A stretch of DNA of 62,154 nucleotides from Arcanobacterium sp. (GCA_022783665.1 JALFZJ010000025.1:1-62154); one strand, 5' to 3'; numbered from the stretch's first letter, positions 8,105 to 17,340 are shown. Translations and numbers: made by a program. The notes: generated by a model from the letters alone, not told the origin.

Positions 8105-9774
8105 AGATCGCGAAAGTGATTACCGGCGTAGCGTCTGTTGGGCTTGTAGCGGCGGTGGTAATAGGCGCTGCATATCTTCCCCAACCTCGATACGATGCCA
8201 CACCCGTGCCGATTACCCAGGCAACGGCTGGCTCTGCCACCCTCACATGTACGGGAAACATCCAACGCCTGATTGAAACGAACGTCAACCCAGATGATAC
8301 AGAAGAAGAGATTTCCGCCTGGATAGGTGGATTCCTGCCCGGTAACGGCGCTCCGCTCGGCGGCGCTACACGCTATGTTCCCCTTGATACGGAGGCAGAA
8401 ACCGCTCCATCTGAGTCTGCTGAAGATTCAGATACTGATTCACCTTCCGGCGAACGCTCACTTGGCACTAACAGTGCAGGCCTGCCCATCACCGCCGAGA
8501 TCTTGCCTTCGAGCTTCGCGTCGAACACGAATCTTGGCCAAAACCAGCTACTGGGCGCCGTCACTCTCGATCGATCCATTGTCGACCTCCCGCAAGTGAT
8601 GGCGGGCAATGCACATCTTGCAAGTGCAGGCGATTTACGCGGCGTGGCGAATAATCCGTGCACATGGCCCACAAGCTCAATGTGGCTTGTAGGCGGCACA
8701 ACCGCTACTGGAGCCTCGAACCAGCTCCTGCTCGCCAATCCCACTGGTAACTCAATCCAGGTGACGCTTTCAGCTTACGGCACATCAGGAGCCGTGGTGT
8801 TCCGTGGCAATCCGGTGGTGAATATCCCTGCTTATTCCACTCAGGCGGTGCCGCTCGATGGATTAGTAGGCTCCCAGGAACGTATCGCGCTTCATCTATC
8901 CGCTCCTGCAGGGCGCTTTTCTGCCGCATGGCAGACGACGCAGCTCGAGGGGTTCACCCCGCGCGGTATCGACGTGATCAAACCCAGCGCCCTAGGCACC
9001 GATCTCATGATCCCTGGCATCGTGCTTCCCGCAGCCCCCACCCCACAAGATGTGATCGGTGAAGGGGAACAGGCAGCCGAAGCGGCCGGTGAACAGGGTG
9101 CAGATGGTGCGGAGGATCCCCAATCCCCGGAGAATCTGGAGGAACCTCAAGCACTCGCCCAAAGTGATCTCGTACAAGAAGGCTATTCTGCAGGGCTCCG
9201 AATTGTGAATCCTACGGATTCAGAGGCGGAACTATCCATCTGGACTATCGGTGAAGACGGCATCGAGGCGCCTCTTCCTGGTGCTGAGAACACAGTGATA
9301 GCTCCTGAAGCCGTACTGGATCTCACCCTCGACGGAATACCTGCAGGGCCAAACGCTGTGCGCATCACAAGCGAAAGCACTATCACTGCCGCTGCCTACA
9401 TCTCGTATACCACTGATGCGGGTACGGATTTTGCATGGCTTCCATCAGCGGACTCTCTGACGCAAGGAAGCGCAGCGTTTGGGGCGGTTGCGGCGCAACT
9501 TGTGGTGAGCCCCGTCCATAATCAAACGCAGCTCACCTGGCACGCCTACGGTGATGCCGGCCAAGAGCTCGGGAGCGAAACAGAACTGATCAGCGGCACA
9601 GTAGCAATCGACTTACCCGAGAATACCCACTACCTGACGGTAGAGGCAGGCCAACCGTTCTGGGGATCGATTAGCGGCCGTGCAGATCTCGAATCTGACG
9701 GGGGAGGCATAGACTCAATCCCTTTGCTGCCAGCCTTGCAGCAAAGCGCAGGAAGCGCAATCGCAAGTCGCTGA
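8101..9774 (+). CDS. DUF5719 family membrane-anchored protein
   Basis: A 557-residue protein that begins with a signal-anchor (KIAKVITGVASVGLVAAVV), so the rest is probably outside the membrane. The body is beta-rich with low charge and carries an acidic, Glu/Ala/Gln-rich linker at about 320-360. The composition and position after the giant GT2 gene match the actinobacterial DUF5719 family, whose function is not known. The GTG start overlaps the preceding stop by 4 bases, implying one operon and possibly one complex at the envelope. No catalytic motif was recognised. Confidence 0.8.
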   Translation: MKIAKVITGVASVGLVAAVVIGAAYLPQPRYDATPVPITQATAGSATLTCTGNIQRLIETNVNPDDTEEEISAWIGGFLPGNGAPLGGATRYVPLDTEAETAPSESAEDSDTDSPSGERSLGTNSAGLPITAEILPSSFASNTNLGQNQLLGAVTLDRSIVDLPQVMAGNAHLASAGDLRGVANNPCTWPTSSMWLVGGTTATGASNQLLLANPTGNSIQVTLSAYGTSGAVVFRGNPVVNIPAYSTQAVPLDGLVGSQERIALHLSAPAGRFSAAWQTTQLEGFTPRGIDVIKPSALGTDLMIPGIVLPAAPTPQDVIGEGEQAAEAAGEQGADGAEDPQSPENLEEPQALAQSDLVQEGYSAGLRIVNPTDSEAELSIWTIGEDGIEAPLPGAENTVIAPEAVLDLTLDGIPAGPNAVRITSESTITAAAYISYTTDAGTDFAWLPSADSLTQGSAAFGAVAAQLVVSPVHNQTQLTWHAYGDAGQELGSETELISGTVAIDLPENTHYLTVEAGQPFWGSISGRADLESDGGGIDSIPLLPALQQSAGSAIASR

Positions 9775-9779
9775 ACGAG

Positions 9780-10214
9780 TCACTGAAGATAGTCGATGTC
9801 TTCTGGTAGCACTCCTAGCGCATTGGCTATTTGCTCGGTGACGACGCCATGAATAAACATCCGTGGATCGTATTCCTTGCTCGCTGCATCCACAATCGGC
9901 ATCCGATAGAAGATGATTCGCCCATGTATCTTTGAGGGGCGTTCAAGCGGGAAATAGCGCCCGAGGGGTACACCGCGCTCCCATGGAGCCGGATCGCTGT
10001 GGGGCACATCGAGTACGGCGAACTCGAAATGATCGAGTCGGGAGCCAAGGAACTTACGGAACGTACGCACATCCCATGAGATGACGTCGTCAAACATCTC
10101 CGAGCGGCTGCGCCAGGCAGGCAGGGTGACCGGAATCATCGGCCCTCGTAGGCCTCTACCATGGCGGTCACGCCTACGTGAACCTGTACGCGAGGGGAGA
10201 CGGAAATCGCTCAT
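9780..10214 (-). CDS. Metallopeptidase-family protein, zinc motif apparently lost
   Basis: About 144 residues. It matches the actinobacterial family that sits between DUF5719 and DUF3499 genes, with the conserved start RHGRGLRGP, the FDDVI and EFAVLDVP segments, and the end. Family members normally carry HExxH near the C-terminus followed by a Gly and acidic residues. Here the equivalent stretch is VVTEQIANALGVLPEDI, with no HExxH, so zinc binding is doubtful. The ATG at 10214 (weak GGGAA upstream) is preferred. An ATG at 10271 would add 19 unconserved residues. The gene is transcribed opposite to its neighbours. The loss of the site is inferred by eye alignment. Confidence 0.7.
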   Translation of the reverse strand: MSDFRLPSRTGSRRRDRHGRGLRGPMIPVTLPAWRSRSEMFDDVISWDVRTFRKFLGSRLDHFEFAVLDVPHSDPAPWERGVPLGRYFPLERPSKIHGRIIFYRMPIVDAASKEYDPRMFIHGVVTEQIANALGVLPEDIDYLQ

Positions 10215-10274
10215 GTTCCCATTGTAGGCGCAGTGGATGTACGCAACAGGTTTGACTTCTTCAAACGCCATTAT

Positions 10275-10379
10275 ATGGCGATTGAACTAACCACAGGCAT
10301 ATTACTGATCGTTATCGGTTTCCTTATGATCACAAACCTGTTTGCTCGGATCGCTGGATACTTTCCGGCACTCGTCTGA
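10275..10379 (+). CDS. Possible 34-residue membrane peptide
   Basis: A short ORF from ATG 10275 encodes 34 residues with one hydrophobic segment (GILLIVIGFLMITNLFA). It lies between the metallopeptidase-family gene and DUF3499. No ribosome binding site is obvious and no homologue is recognised. Chance occurrence is possible. Confidence 0.25.
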   Translation: MAIELTTGILLIVIGFLMITNLFARIAGYFPALV

Positions 10380-10422
10380 GGTAGTGCTTCACGCGCAGCT
10401 CGTATGCTATTTTGGAAACACC

Positions 10423-10926
10423 ATGAGTCATATACGCGCCTGCTCTCGAACCAATTGCCCCAATCCTGCCGTGGCAACCATGACTTATAGCTACAAAGAG
10501 GCGACCGCCGTGATCGGCCCGCTCTCGCCCGTGCCACAACCGGGCGCCCTTGATTTGTGCGCTGATCACGCTTTAACGGTTACCGTTCCGGTGGGATGGC
10601 AGATGGTGCGGCTCGTTACTGAATTTGAACCCGTTGCGCCATCCACAGATGATCTCACTGCACTTGCTGACGCCATACGTGCCACTTCCAGAAAGAGTGT
10701 AAAGCTGCCAGAACCAGCGCGCAGAGAGGTGCGCCGCCCTGCAGCCACCCTCAATACCCGTCCCCGACTTCGACCCCACTTCCAAGTGGTGCCCGGTGAA
10801 AAGCCCGCCCAGCCAGACCGTGATGAGCGCGAACCGCGAGGCGCCCAAAACGGCATGCATGAAGATACCCAAAGCGCCTCACAGGCTTCGATGCTGCACG
10901 CCGTCAGTGCAGATTCAGCCGACTAA
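10423..10926 (+). CDS. DUF3499 family protein
   Basis: A 167-residue protein of the actinobacterial DUF3499 family. The N-terminal half has the family pattern: ACSRTNCPNPAVATMTY, then ALDLCADHA and PVGWQMVRL, with cysteines (CSRTNC and LCADH) that suggest a small zinc-ribbon-like fold. The C-terminal half is variable, basic then acidic, and probably disordered. The ATG at 10423 is chosen because conserved residues begin right after it and GGAAAC precedes it. The same frame is open further upstream without similarity. Its 3' end overlaps the convergent RDD gene by 12 bases. The function is unknown. Confidence 0.85.
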   Translation: MSHIRACSRTNCPNPAVATMTYSYKEATAVIGPLSPVPQPGALDLCADHALTVTVPVGWQMVRLVTEFEPVAPSTDDLTALADAIRATSRKSVKLPEPARREVRRPAATLNTRPRLRPHFQVVPGEKPAQPDRDEREPRGAQNGMHEDTQSASQASMLHAVSADSAD

Positions 10927-11751
10927 CTGATTACGAAGCTGCTCATATACGGCATTGCGCCGCTGCAGAGTCTTCTGGTTCGCTTCCGTTTCTACGTTGA
11001 AGCGAAGCGCAAGAACAGCCTCCAAAAACTCCTCAGCAGGCGTGCCATGGGGAGGTGAGGGATGCACATAGGGCTCAGCACTCGCAGCAAGAAACCGAGC
11101 CTGTTCCTCCCTCATCCGAGGGTCTAGGCGTTTGATGCTTCGCAGGAAAGCACTCATGTTCAACGTGAGACCTGCTGGAAGCTCCCTTGTTTGCACAATG
11201 CTCGCCCAATGAGCCAGGGGCGGAGCAATCATATACGGATCAGTGCTAATGCGCCGCCGCGGCCATTTCACCACATACGTGCCTGCCAGCATGTCTCCCA
11301 GGCGTTGTGCCCGCCGTGAAAGTGCCACCACCGCGAGCGCAACCACACCGAAGGTGATCCACAGTTCAAAAATACCTACCAGAGAGCGGACGAAGGACTG
11401 CGTGGGCTGCATCGCTCCGCCGTCTGCCCGCACGATACGCGTGCCTGTAATCCATTTGCCCAAAGAACACCCACGCGTGATGATAGCCACCACGGCTGGC
11501 ACAATCCATACCCACAACGCAAGTGTAAGCACGTACAGCGTGCGCGCAAGGGCTCCCGATAGAGCAGAAGCATTACTGGCGATCACGTAGATCGTCAGAG
11601 CGCCCAGAAGGACATAGAGAATAACGTCTACCATGGCTGAGGCGATCCGCGTTGCCACCGTGGCGTAGGGCATCTCCAGGGCAACAGCCTCTCCCGTGAT
11701 GATCTCTTCGCCGAACAAACCGGCGGATCGGAGCTGATCATAGGCGCTCAT
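10915..11751 (-). CDS. RDD family membrane protein
   Basis: A 278-residue integral membrane protein. The RDD domain (about 25-165) has its hallmark Arg and Asp in the first helix region (ATRIASAMVDVILYVLL), a second helix pair and the LGKWITGTRIV loop, then QRLGDMLAGTYVV. The C-terminal 100 residues are soluble, helical and charged. RDD proteins are proposed to be transporters, but the substrate here is unknown. It is divergent from the SpoIIM-like gene at 11868, a pairing common in actinobacteria. The start at 11751 is one choice; an ATG at 11772 is possible but its GGAGG lies too close. Confidence 0.85.
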   Translation of the reverse strand: MSAYDQLRSAGLFGEEIITGEAVALEMPYATVATRIASAMVDVILYVLLGALTIYVIASNASALSGALARTLYVLTLALWVWIVPAVVAIITRGCSLGKWITGTRIVRADGGAMQPTQSFVRSLVGIFELWITFGVVALAVVALSRRAQRLGDMLAGTYVVKWPRRRISTDPYMIAPPLAHWASIVQTRELPAGLTLNMSAFLRSIKRLDPRMREEQARFLAASAEPYVHPSPPHGTPAEEFLEAVLALRFNVETEANQKTLQRRNAVYEQLRNQLVG

Positions 11752-11867
11752 ATTGCGTCCGCGTTTCCTCATACCTCCACACTGCCACACATGGCCGCTC
11801 AATTCATCCGTCTCCAGAGCGAGATCGGAGCTCCTACCGCCTCGCACTCTGTGGCAAAGTTGATGAT

Positions 11868-12851
11868 ATGGATCCACAAGCCTACGCATACGTGCACCAA
11901 AATGAATGGAAACGGCTCGCCGCTTTGAGCCGCAAACGCGCGTTGGATGGCTCCGAAGTAGATGAACTCCTACAGCTCTATCAGCGAGGAGCGGGCGAGC
12001 TCGCGCAGATAAGGCGCACTGCTCCCGATCCTGAGCTGATACTCCACCTTTCTGCGCTGTTGGGTGAAGCTCGTTCACGCCTCACCCAACGCAAAAGCGG
12101 CGTGATGCAATCCCTGGTTCGGCTATTCGGCGTGACTTTGCCGGTGGCCTTCTACCGCTTGCGGTGGTGGGCACTTGCCGTGACGGCGGCCTGCGTGCTT
12201 CTCGCGGTTGGCGTGTATGTGGTCTACGCATTCACGCCGGGGCTCGTTGACACCCTCGGTTCGCCGCGCGCACAAGAACAATACGCAACGCGCGCATTCG
12301 AAGCCTACTATTCAGAGTATTCAAACTCCGATTTTTCAGCCATGGTATGGACGAACAACGCATGGGTTGCCCTTCAATGTGTGGCCGGCGGCATTACGGG
12401 AATTTGGCCTATATATGTACTTGGCCAAAACTCTGTCGCTTTGGGTCAGTCGGCAATTGTGATGGATCAATTCGATCGCCTGGGCTTATTCTTTCAACTG
12501 ATTTTGCCTCACGGGCAGCTAGAGTTGATGTCGATCTTCTTTGCAGGGGCAGCAGGGTTGAAGCTGTTTTGGACGTTCGTACATCCTGGCAAACGCCCGC
12601 GTATTGAAGCTCTCGGGCAAGAGGGGCTCCATACCGTCACGGTAGCGATTGGTCTCGTATTCGTACTATTCGTCTCAGGTCTGGTAGAAGGATTTGTGAC
12701 GCCGTCCAACCTGCCGTGGCCGCTCAAGATCGCGATCGGAACGCTAGTACTTGTAGCTTTTTGGTTATGGGTGATCATGTTGGGCAAACGCGGCGAAGCA
12801 ATACATGCTGATGACGAGAGTTTCGCCGCCACCCATATTGAATACGCGTAG
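11868..12851 (+). CDS. SpoIIM-like membrane protein
   Basis: A 327-residue protein of the stage II sporulation protein M family (DUF95), here in a presumably non-sporulating actinomycete. A soluble helical N-terminus (about 1-95) precedes roughly six membrane segments, including WALAVTAACVLLAVGVYVVY, the NNAWVALQCVAGGITGI region and a C-terminal hydrophobic helix. In Bacillus SpoIIM works in a peptidoglycan-remodelling complex. In actinobacteria it accompanies RDD, MoxR and DUF58 genes, as here, and its role is unproven. It is followed by an unusual set of 19-base tandem repeats. Confidence 0.85.
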   Translation: MDPQAYAYVHQNEWKRLAALSRKRALDGSEVDELLQLYQRGAGELAQIRRTAPDPELILHLSALLGEARSRLTQRKSGVMQSLVRLFGVTLPVAFYRLRWWALAVTAACVLLAVGVYVVYAFTPGLVDTLGSPRAQEQYATRAFEAYYSEYSNSDFSAMVWTNNAWVALQCVAGGITGIWPIYVLGQNSVALGQSAIVMDQFDRLGLFFQLILPHGQLELMSIFFAGAAGLKLFWTFVHPGKRPRIEALGQEGLHTVTVAIGLVFVLFVSGLVEGFVTPSNLPWPLKIAIGTLVLVAFWLWVIMLGKRGEAIHADDESFAATHIEYA

Positions 12852-12921
12852 GTTTGTTGAAGACGGCTCGCTTTTGGCATTCGTGACGGCGGTACGCGGC
12901 CGTTGCCTCTAGCGCGCCGCT

Positions 12922-13035
12922 TGTTATAACTATTGGCGCCCGTTACAGGTAGTGTCAATCGGTATAAGTAGCGTCACTCATTATAGGTAACAGCGCTCGT
13001 TACAAGTAGCGTCGCTAATTGCAATTATCGCCGGG
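12922..13035. repeat. Imperfect 19-base tandem repeat array
   Basis: Six consecutive 19-base units start at 12922, 12941, 12960, 12979, 12998 and 13017. The inner four fit CGTTAYARGTAGCGTCGCT with a few mismatches, and the first and last are degenerate. The array fills the gap between the convergent SpoIIM-like and DUF58 genes and is not protein coding in any evident way. It could be a protein-binding array or simple repeat expansion. Confidence 0.7.
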
Positions 13036-13102
13036 AGAACCGCCCGTCAACACAAGGTTAAGCCCGCAGCGATGATCACCGCTACACAAGTTAGCGCAGC
13101 AC

Positions 13103-14464
13103 CTACAATCTGCCGGTAGCCTTCAAATCGATGTACGTATCTGCCACCTTCGCTGGAAGTTGCTCGGCAGAGGCAGTGACGACGTGTACGCCTAAACGTT
13201 CAGCGGCACCGATGAGTGCACTGCGTTCCAACTGCTGTCGCTCCCAAGAAGCCTGGGCGAACACCTCCGAGACGCTCGCATCAGCGCCGTCGACGGCCGC
13301 CGGATTGCGAACTGGCATCGTGCCAGTGGAAGATGACGATTCGAGTGCTTCACCCTCGCCTTGTTTGCTTGGGTGGCTCGGAATCGGATGGGCGAGTATT
13401 ACCTGATGGCGGCGCGAGGCTGATGCCAGGAAATCCAAAAGCCCTTCAGAGATCGAGGCAATGGAAAACGTCGTCACTAGTATTAGCAAAGCAGGGGAGG
13501 TAGCTATCGAAGCGAGCGTGCGCTGCGCGGCAAGCCAATCCGTAGAGATGAGGCGAGGTTCAACGAAGGCGAGCTGCATCGCAGCTTCGTGCATAATGCG
13601 AGACGACGTCGTCTTAACCAGTTTGGTGCGCACCTGCTCGTCAACGGCGATGACGTCAGTTCGGTCGCCAGCTTTCGTGGTTAAGGCCGCCATCAAGAGA
13701 GCCGTTTCAATAGCGGCATCGAATACTGGTGCATCGTTGATGCGTACTGCGCCGCCTCTCCCCGAATCGAGCATAATGACCACTTGGCGGTCACGTGTGG
13801 GGCGCCATGTGCGTACAACAGCCTCACCTGTGCGTGCGGTGGAGCGCCAATCTATTGAGCGCACGTCGTCACCCGGCACGTATTCGCGCAGCGAGTCGAA
13901 CTCAGTGCCAGCTCCACGCGTCAGAAGTAACGCGCGCCCCTCCAACTCACGCAAGCGTGCAACCCGCGAAGGAAGATACTTCCGCGCGGTAAAAGGAGGC
14001 AGAACGCTCAGATCCCACTCGGTGGGGAACGTGCGCTGGCGCCCACCCAGGCGCAGCGGCCCTGCTGAGCGGATAGTGATATGTTCTGAACGCAAAACGC
14101 CTCGGCGTCTAGGCTGCAGAGTTTCACTTACAGTTGCGGATTCACCCACTCCAAGAGTGGCGGTCCAGGCTTCAGGAGCTACGTTTCCAGAGGGCGGCCA
14201 TGCATCGCGTATCGCCCCACGAATCGCTCGGCGTCCGGTATTAGTGAACGTCAGCGAAATATCGGCGCGTTCACCTACACGCACTGTACGTGGAGCCTCA
14301 CGTTTCCATGTGATCTGGTTAGGGCGAGGGGCAAGCCCGGCATCCACGAGCACGAGCAGCGCCAATGCGATATGTGCAAGCACCACGATTCGCCAGCTCC
14401 CCGAAATGACGCCAACAATTACTAAAAGGAGCGATAGCAACGCGGGCGTGGTTCGGATATACAT
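13103..14464 (-). CDS. DUF58 domain protein
   Basis: A 453-residue protein with two N-terminal membrane helices (about 5-45), a beta-rich region, and the DUF58 signature EFDSLREYVPGDDVRSIDW at about 195-215. A von Willebrand-A-like segment follows (VVIMLDSGRGG). DUF58 proteins partner with MoxR AAA+ ATPases in presumed chaperone or assembly systems at the membrane. Its ATG overlaps the MoxR stop by one base (TAATG), so the two are translationally coupled. An insert at about 360-400 is low in complexity. It is the last gene of the minus-strand operon. Confidence 0.88.
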   Translation of the reverse strand: MYIRTTPALLSLLLVIVGVISGSWRIVVLAHIALALLVLVDAGLAPRPNQITWKREAPRTVRVGERADISLTFTNTGRRAIRGAIRDAWPPSGNVAPEAWTATLGVGESATVSETLQPRRRGVLRSEHITIRSAGPLRLGGRQRTFPTEWDLSVLPPFTARKYLPSRVARLRELEGRALLLTRGAGTEFDSLREYVPGDDVRSIDWRSTARTGEAVVRTWRPTRDRQVVIMLDSGRGGAVRINDAPVFDAAIETALLMAALTTKAGDRTDVIAVDEQVRTKLVKTTSSRIMHEAAMQLAFVEPRLISTDWLAAQRTLASIATSPALLILVTTFSIASISEGLLDFLASASRRHQVILAHPIPSHPSKQGEGEALESSSSTGTMPVRNPAAVDGADASVSEVFAQASWERQQLERSALIGAAERLGVHVVTASAEQLPAKVADTYIDLKATGRL

Positions 14465-15444
14465 TATCGAGGCACCGCTACTTGTTCGATTACCGATGCC
14501 ACCACACGCTCGCGTGTGAGGCCATCAAGTTCAGCGTCTGGATTGAGGTAAATGCGGTGGGCAAGCACTGGCATTGCGAGGTTTTGAACGTCGTCAGGAG
14601 TGGCAAAATCGCGGCCAGCCAGCCAGGCTGCGGCTCGGGTAGCGGCGAGCAGGGCGGTGGCTCCACGAGGTGATACGCCAAGGCTCACTGCGGGAGACTC
14701 GCGGGTGCCACGTACGAGATTTACAATGTATTCCACAATTGCGGGGTGTACGCTCACACTGCGCACAGCGCGTTGAGCATGCACAATATCATCGGCCGAA
14801 GCTACTTCCTCGATGCCTGCACTATCGAGATCTGAAGGGTCGAAACCAGCAAGATGACGGCTCAACATTTCGAGCTCAGCTTCGCGAGGCGGCAAAGGAA
14901 TCGTCACCTTCATCAAAAATCGGTCAAGCTGTGCTTCGGGAAGGGAATACGTGCCTTCATATTCCACAGGGTTTTGGGTAGCCACCACCATAAAAGGGTG
15001 TGGCAGTTCGCGCGATATCGCGTCAACAGTCACCTTGCCCTCTGCCATGGCTTCGAGCAACGCAGATTGCGTTTTTGGTGGCGTTCGATTGATTTCATCA
15101 GCGAGCAAGATATTCGTAAACACCGGCCCAGGGCGGAAATCGAAACTTCCCGTTGCGGCGGTATACACGAGTGAACCAGTGAGATCACCCGGCATTAAGT
15201 CAGGAGTGAACTGGATTCGCTTCGTATCAACGCTTAACGCTCGAGACGCCGCGCGCACGAGTAGCGTCTTTGCGGTGCCCGGTACGCCTTCAAGCAGGAT
15301 ATGGCCTCCTGTAAGCAGCCCAATGAGGGTAGCGTTTACCGCGTGCTGCTGCCCGACTACAGCTTTAGCGATTTCTTGGCGTACCGCTTCAAAGACGCCG
15401 CGCAGATTATTAGCATCATTAGGCGCTTCGGAGATGGGTTCCAT
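14464..15444 (-). CDS. MoxR-family AAA+ ATPase
   Basis: A 326-residue AAA+ ATPase of the MoxR type, thought to remodel or insert cofactors into partner proteins with VWA domains. Walker A is GVPGTAKT (53-60) and Walker B is LLADEINR (113-120). The sensor-1 asparagine is in VVATQNPVEYEG, and the C-terminal helical lid contains the SPRGATALL stretch. The start overlaps the DUF4350 gene by 26 bases and the stop overlaps DUF58 by one, so the operon is compact. Partners are presumably the DUF58, DUF4350 and DUF4129 proteins. Confidence 0.93.
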   Translation of the reverse strand: MEPISEAPNDANNLRGVFEAVRQEIAKAVVGQQHAVNATLIGLLTGGHILLEGVPGTAKTLLVRAASRALSVDTKRIQFTPDLMPGDLTGSLVYTAATGSFDFRPGPVFTNILLADEINRTPPKTQSALLEAMAEGKVTVDAISRELPHPFMVVATQNPVEYEGTYSLPEAQLDRFLMKVTIPLPPREAELEMLSRHLAGFDPSDLDSAGIEEVASADDIVHAQRAVRSVSVHPAIVEYIVNLVRGTRESPAVSLGVSPRGATALLAATRAAAWLAGRDFATPDDVQNLAMPVLAHRIYLNPDAELDGLTRERVVASVIEQVAVPR

Positions 15445-16603
15445 CAGTAATCTCCTGTTCTAGTGTAGATAGGTCACGATACAAAGTAGTAAGAGCATTT
15501 CTCGAGGTGACGCTGCGCGTGAATAGGAGGGCGTAGACGTCTGCTGGATCACGCCGTGCGGCTTGGGCGAAGCGAGCAGCAATACGTTTGGGATCCTTTT
15601 CGCCCGTCAAGGCAAGGGCTTTTGCATGTTTCCATACAAGATGACGCCGCAATATCACAGCTGCGTGAGAGTATGCGCGGTTGTATTCGTACAGGTTTGC
15701 TCGCCCTCGAGTTGTTTCTTCCATCAGTGCAGCCGAGGGAAGCGGTTCAGGTACGAGCGGGCCAAAGCGCCGGGCACGTGCCACGGCAAACCACAGGCCA
15801 CTGAGGCCGAGGCTCACAAAGGCTGCGGTAAGCCAGGATGGGAGTGCGCCGCCAATATCATCGCCGTTGTTGGAAGGCGCTGTACCTTCTAGCTGCATTA
15901 CCCAATACAGATCCTTGTGCTGGCCTAGCAGCGCAAGGATCACTGCCGCGTTGCCTTCATACGCAAGGTACTCGTTCGTTATGCTTTGCGGCGCACCATA
16001 AAACCACACATTGTGAAACTCCTCAGATTGGGCAAGCACCGCTCCTTGGCGCTCTCGAGTATCTCCCTCGCCGAAGTATTGGGTATCCACTGGATCAACT
16101 GTGTGAAGCAGGCGAGTGGTAGAGGTTTTACCGAGGTAAGCGTCGATACTGAGGCTCCTGGCTTCTGGCTCATGCTCATCGGCTGATAGATCCATGAATT
16201 CGCCTTTAAAACCCCACTGTTGGGCCCACATGCGTGAGGTTCCTTCGACGACGAGCGTTCGCACGCCCAGCGAGGCAACATCACCTTCAGGGTCATCGAT
16301 GGCGCTTGGATTAACTACCACGATAGTGGAATCGGACGCAACATCAGCAAGCTGGTTGAAGGAGTCTACCTTGTGTACCCGCACCCCGTTATCTGAAAGA
16401 ATCTCGGCGAGCGCCCCGGCGCCGTCCGGCTCGGCTGAATACGGCGAATACGCCTCGCCATCATTCGATGAGTTCACCCGAACCCATATAACGGTTGCGG
16501 TAATCAAACTGAGAACGACAGCAGCGATCCACAGGAATGCCTTCTTGCGATTCGGCTTTGCGGATTGCGTTGGCGCGTTGGCATGTGCACTACTCGTCAC
16601 CAT
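15419..16603 (-). CDS. DUF4350 domain membrane protein
   Basis: A 394-residue protein with an N-terminal membrane helix (about 24-43), an extracytoplasmic DUF4350 domain (about 50-215; start AYSPYSAEPDGAGALAEIL), a second helix near 255-275 and a cytoplasmic helical tail. The family always accompanies MoxR and DUF58 genes; its function is unknown. The ATG at 16603 overlaps the DUF4129 stop as TGATG. A GTG three bases upstream is equally possible. Confidence 0.82.
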   Translation of the reverse strand: MVTSSAHANAPTQSAKPNRKKAFLWIAAVVLSLITATVIWVRVNSSNDGEAYSPYSAEPDGAGALAEILSDNGVRVHKVDSFNQLADVASDSTIVVVNPSAIDDPEGDVASLGVRTLVVEGTSRMWAQQWGFKGEFMDLSADEHEPEARSLSIDAYLGKTSTTRLLHTVDPVDTQYFGEGDTRERQGAVLAQSEEFHNVWFYGAPQSITNEYLAYEGNAAVILALLGQHKDLYWVMQLEGTAPSNNGDDIGGALPSWLTAAFVSLGLSGLWFAVARARRFGPLVPEPLPSAALMEETTRGRANLYEYNRAYSHAAVILRRHLVWKHAKALALTGEKDPKRIAARFAQAARRDPADVYALLFTRSVTSRNALTTLYRDLSTLEQEITDGTHLRSA

Positions 16604-17340
16604 CACTGCTCACGATCACCGCCTGTAGACGACGTGATCAAAGCCGGGCTGCCATCGCCGTGCGCTTGTGGCGTTCGTTGAGCTTGTGCTTGGCCGTGCT
16701 CTGCTAGCGTTTTCGTAATCTCGCTTATTTGCGTGCGCGTGAATGAATCAAGGGCACGGGTGAGCATCTCGACTTCCGGAGCGGATTGAGCCTTGCCGTA
16801 GTACAAGCGATCAAACCAGTACGCGCTGCGTGTGAACATTGCTTCGCGTTCTGTAATACCACCCGCGAGATGCCCCGCTTCAACAGCGGTGAGCTGTGGA
16901 GAAACCGCGATGGCGCCAGCGTCAGCTAAGGCACGAATCGCCGCGCGATAATGCTCGATCAGTGCGGTGGCATGATCGCCGCGCAATTCAGCTTGGCGGG
17001 CGGCCTCAAGGAGGGCGGGTGCGCTGCGAGTGTCGTCAAACACAAGGGCGGACGTATGCTCCGCTTGCGAAAGCTGGCGCGCACGCATCCGGCGCGCTTT
17101 AATCGCGGGGATGATCACAAACACAACGAGCGCGATAACCAACACGGCGATCACGGCAATGGAAAAGGCGGTTGTGCCCGATCCATCGCCGTTAACGCCG
17201 TTGAGTAAGTCATCTAGCCACGTTCGAAAGCGCGCCCATAACGACTCGCCAGAATTGTACTTGTTCTTGGCGAGCTCTTGCTCCACCCACTGCCGGGCAG
17301 TGTCGTCGTTGGGTGTGAGAGGTGGCTCGATGCGTATCAA
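16603..17340 (-). CDS. DUF4129 domain membrane protein
   Basis: A 245-residue protein with one central membrane segment (FSIAVIAVLVIALVVFVII, about 58-76) and a C-terminal DUF4129 domain whose hallmark is a Tyr/Arg-rich helix region, here ALIEHYRAAIRALADAG and TRSAYWFDRLYYGK. DUF4129 proteins occur in the MoxR/DUF58 operons and in some transglutaminase operons. The start is TTG at 17340, overlapping the upstream stop as TTGA. No independent ribosome binding site is visible, so coupling is likely. Confidence 0.8.
   Translation of the reverse strand: MIRIEPPLTPNDDTARQWVEQELAKNKYNSGESLWARFRTWLDDLLNGVNGDGSGTTAFSIAVIAVLVIALVVFVIIPAIKARRMRARQLSQAEHTSALVFDDTRSAPALLEAARQAELRGDHATALIEHYRAAIRALADAGAIAVSPQLTAVEAGHLAGGITEREAMFTRSAYWFDRLYYGKAQSAPEVEMLTRALDSFTRTQISEITKTLAEHGQAQAQRTPQAHGDGSPALITSSTGGDREQ

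Noticed and set aside
13461..14519. 352-codon plus-strand ORF antisense to the DUF58 gene
   Set aside because: Ser/Arg/Thr-rich composition without domains. The opposite strand encodes a well-conserved DUF58 protein.
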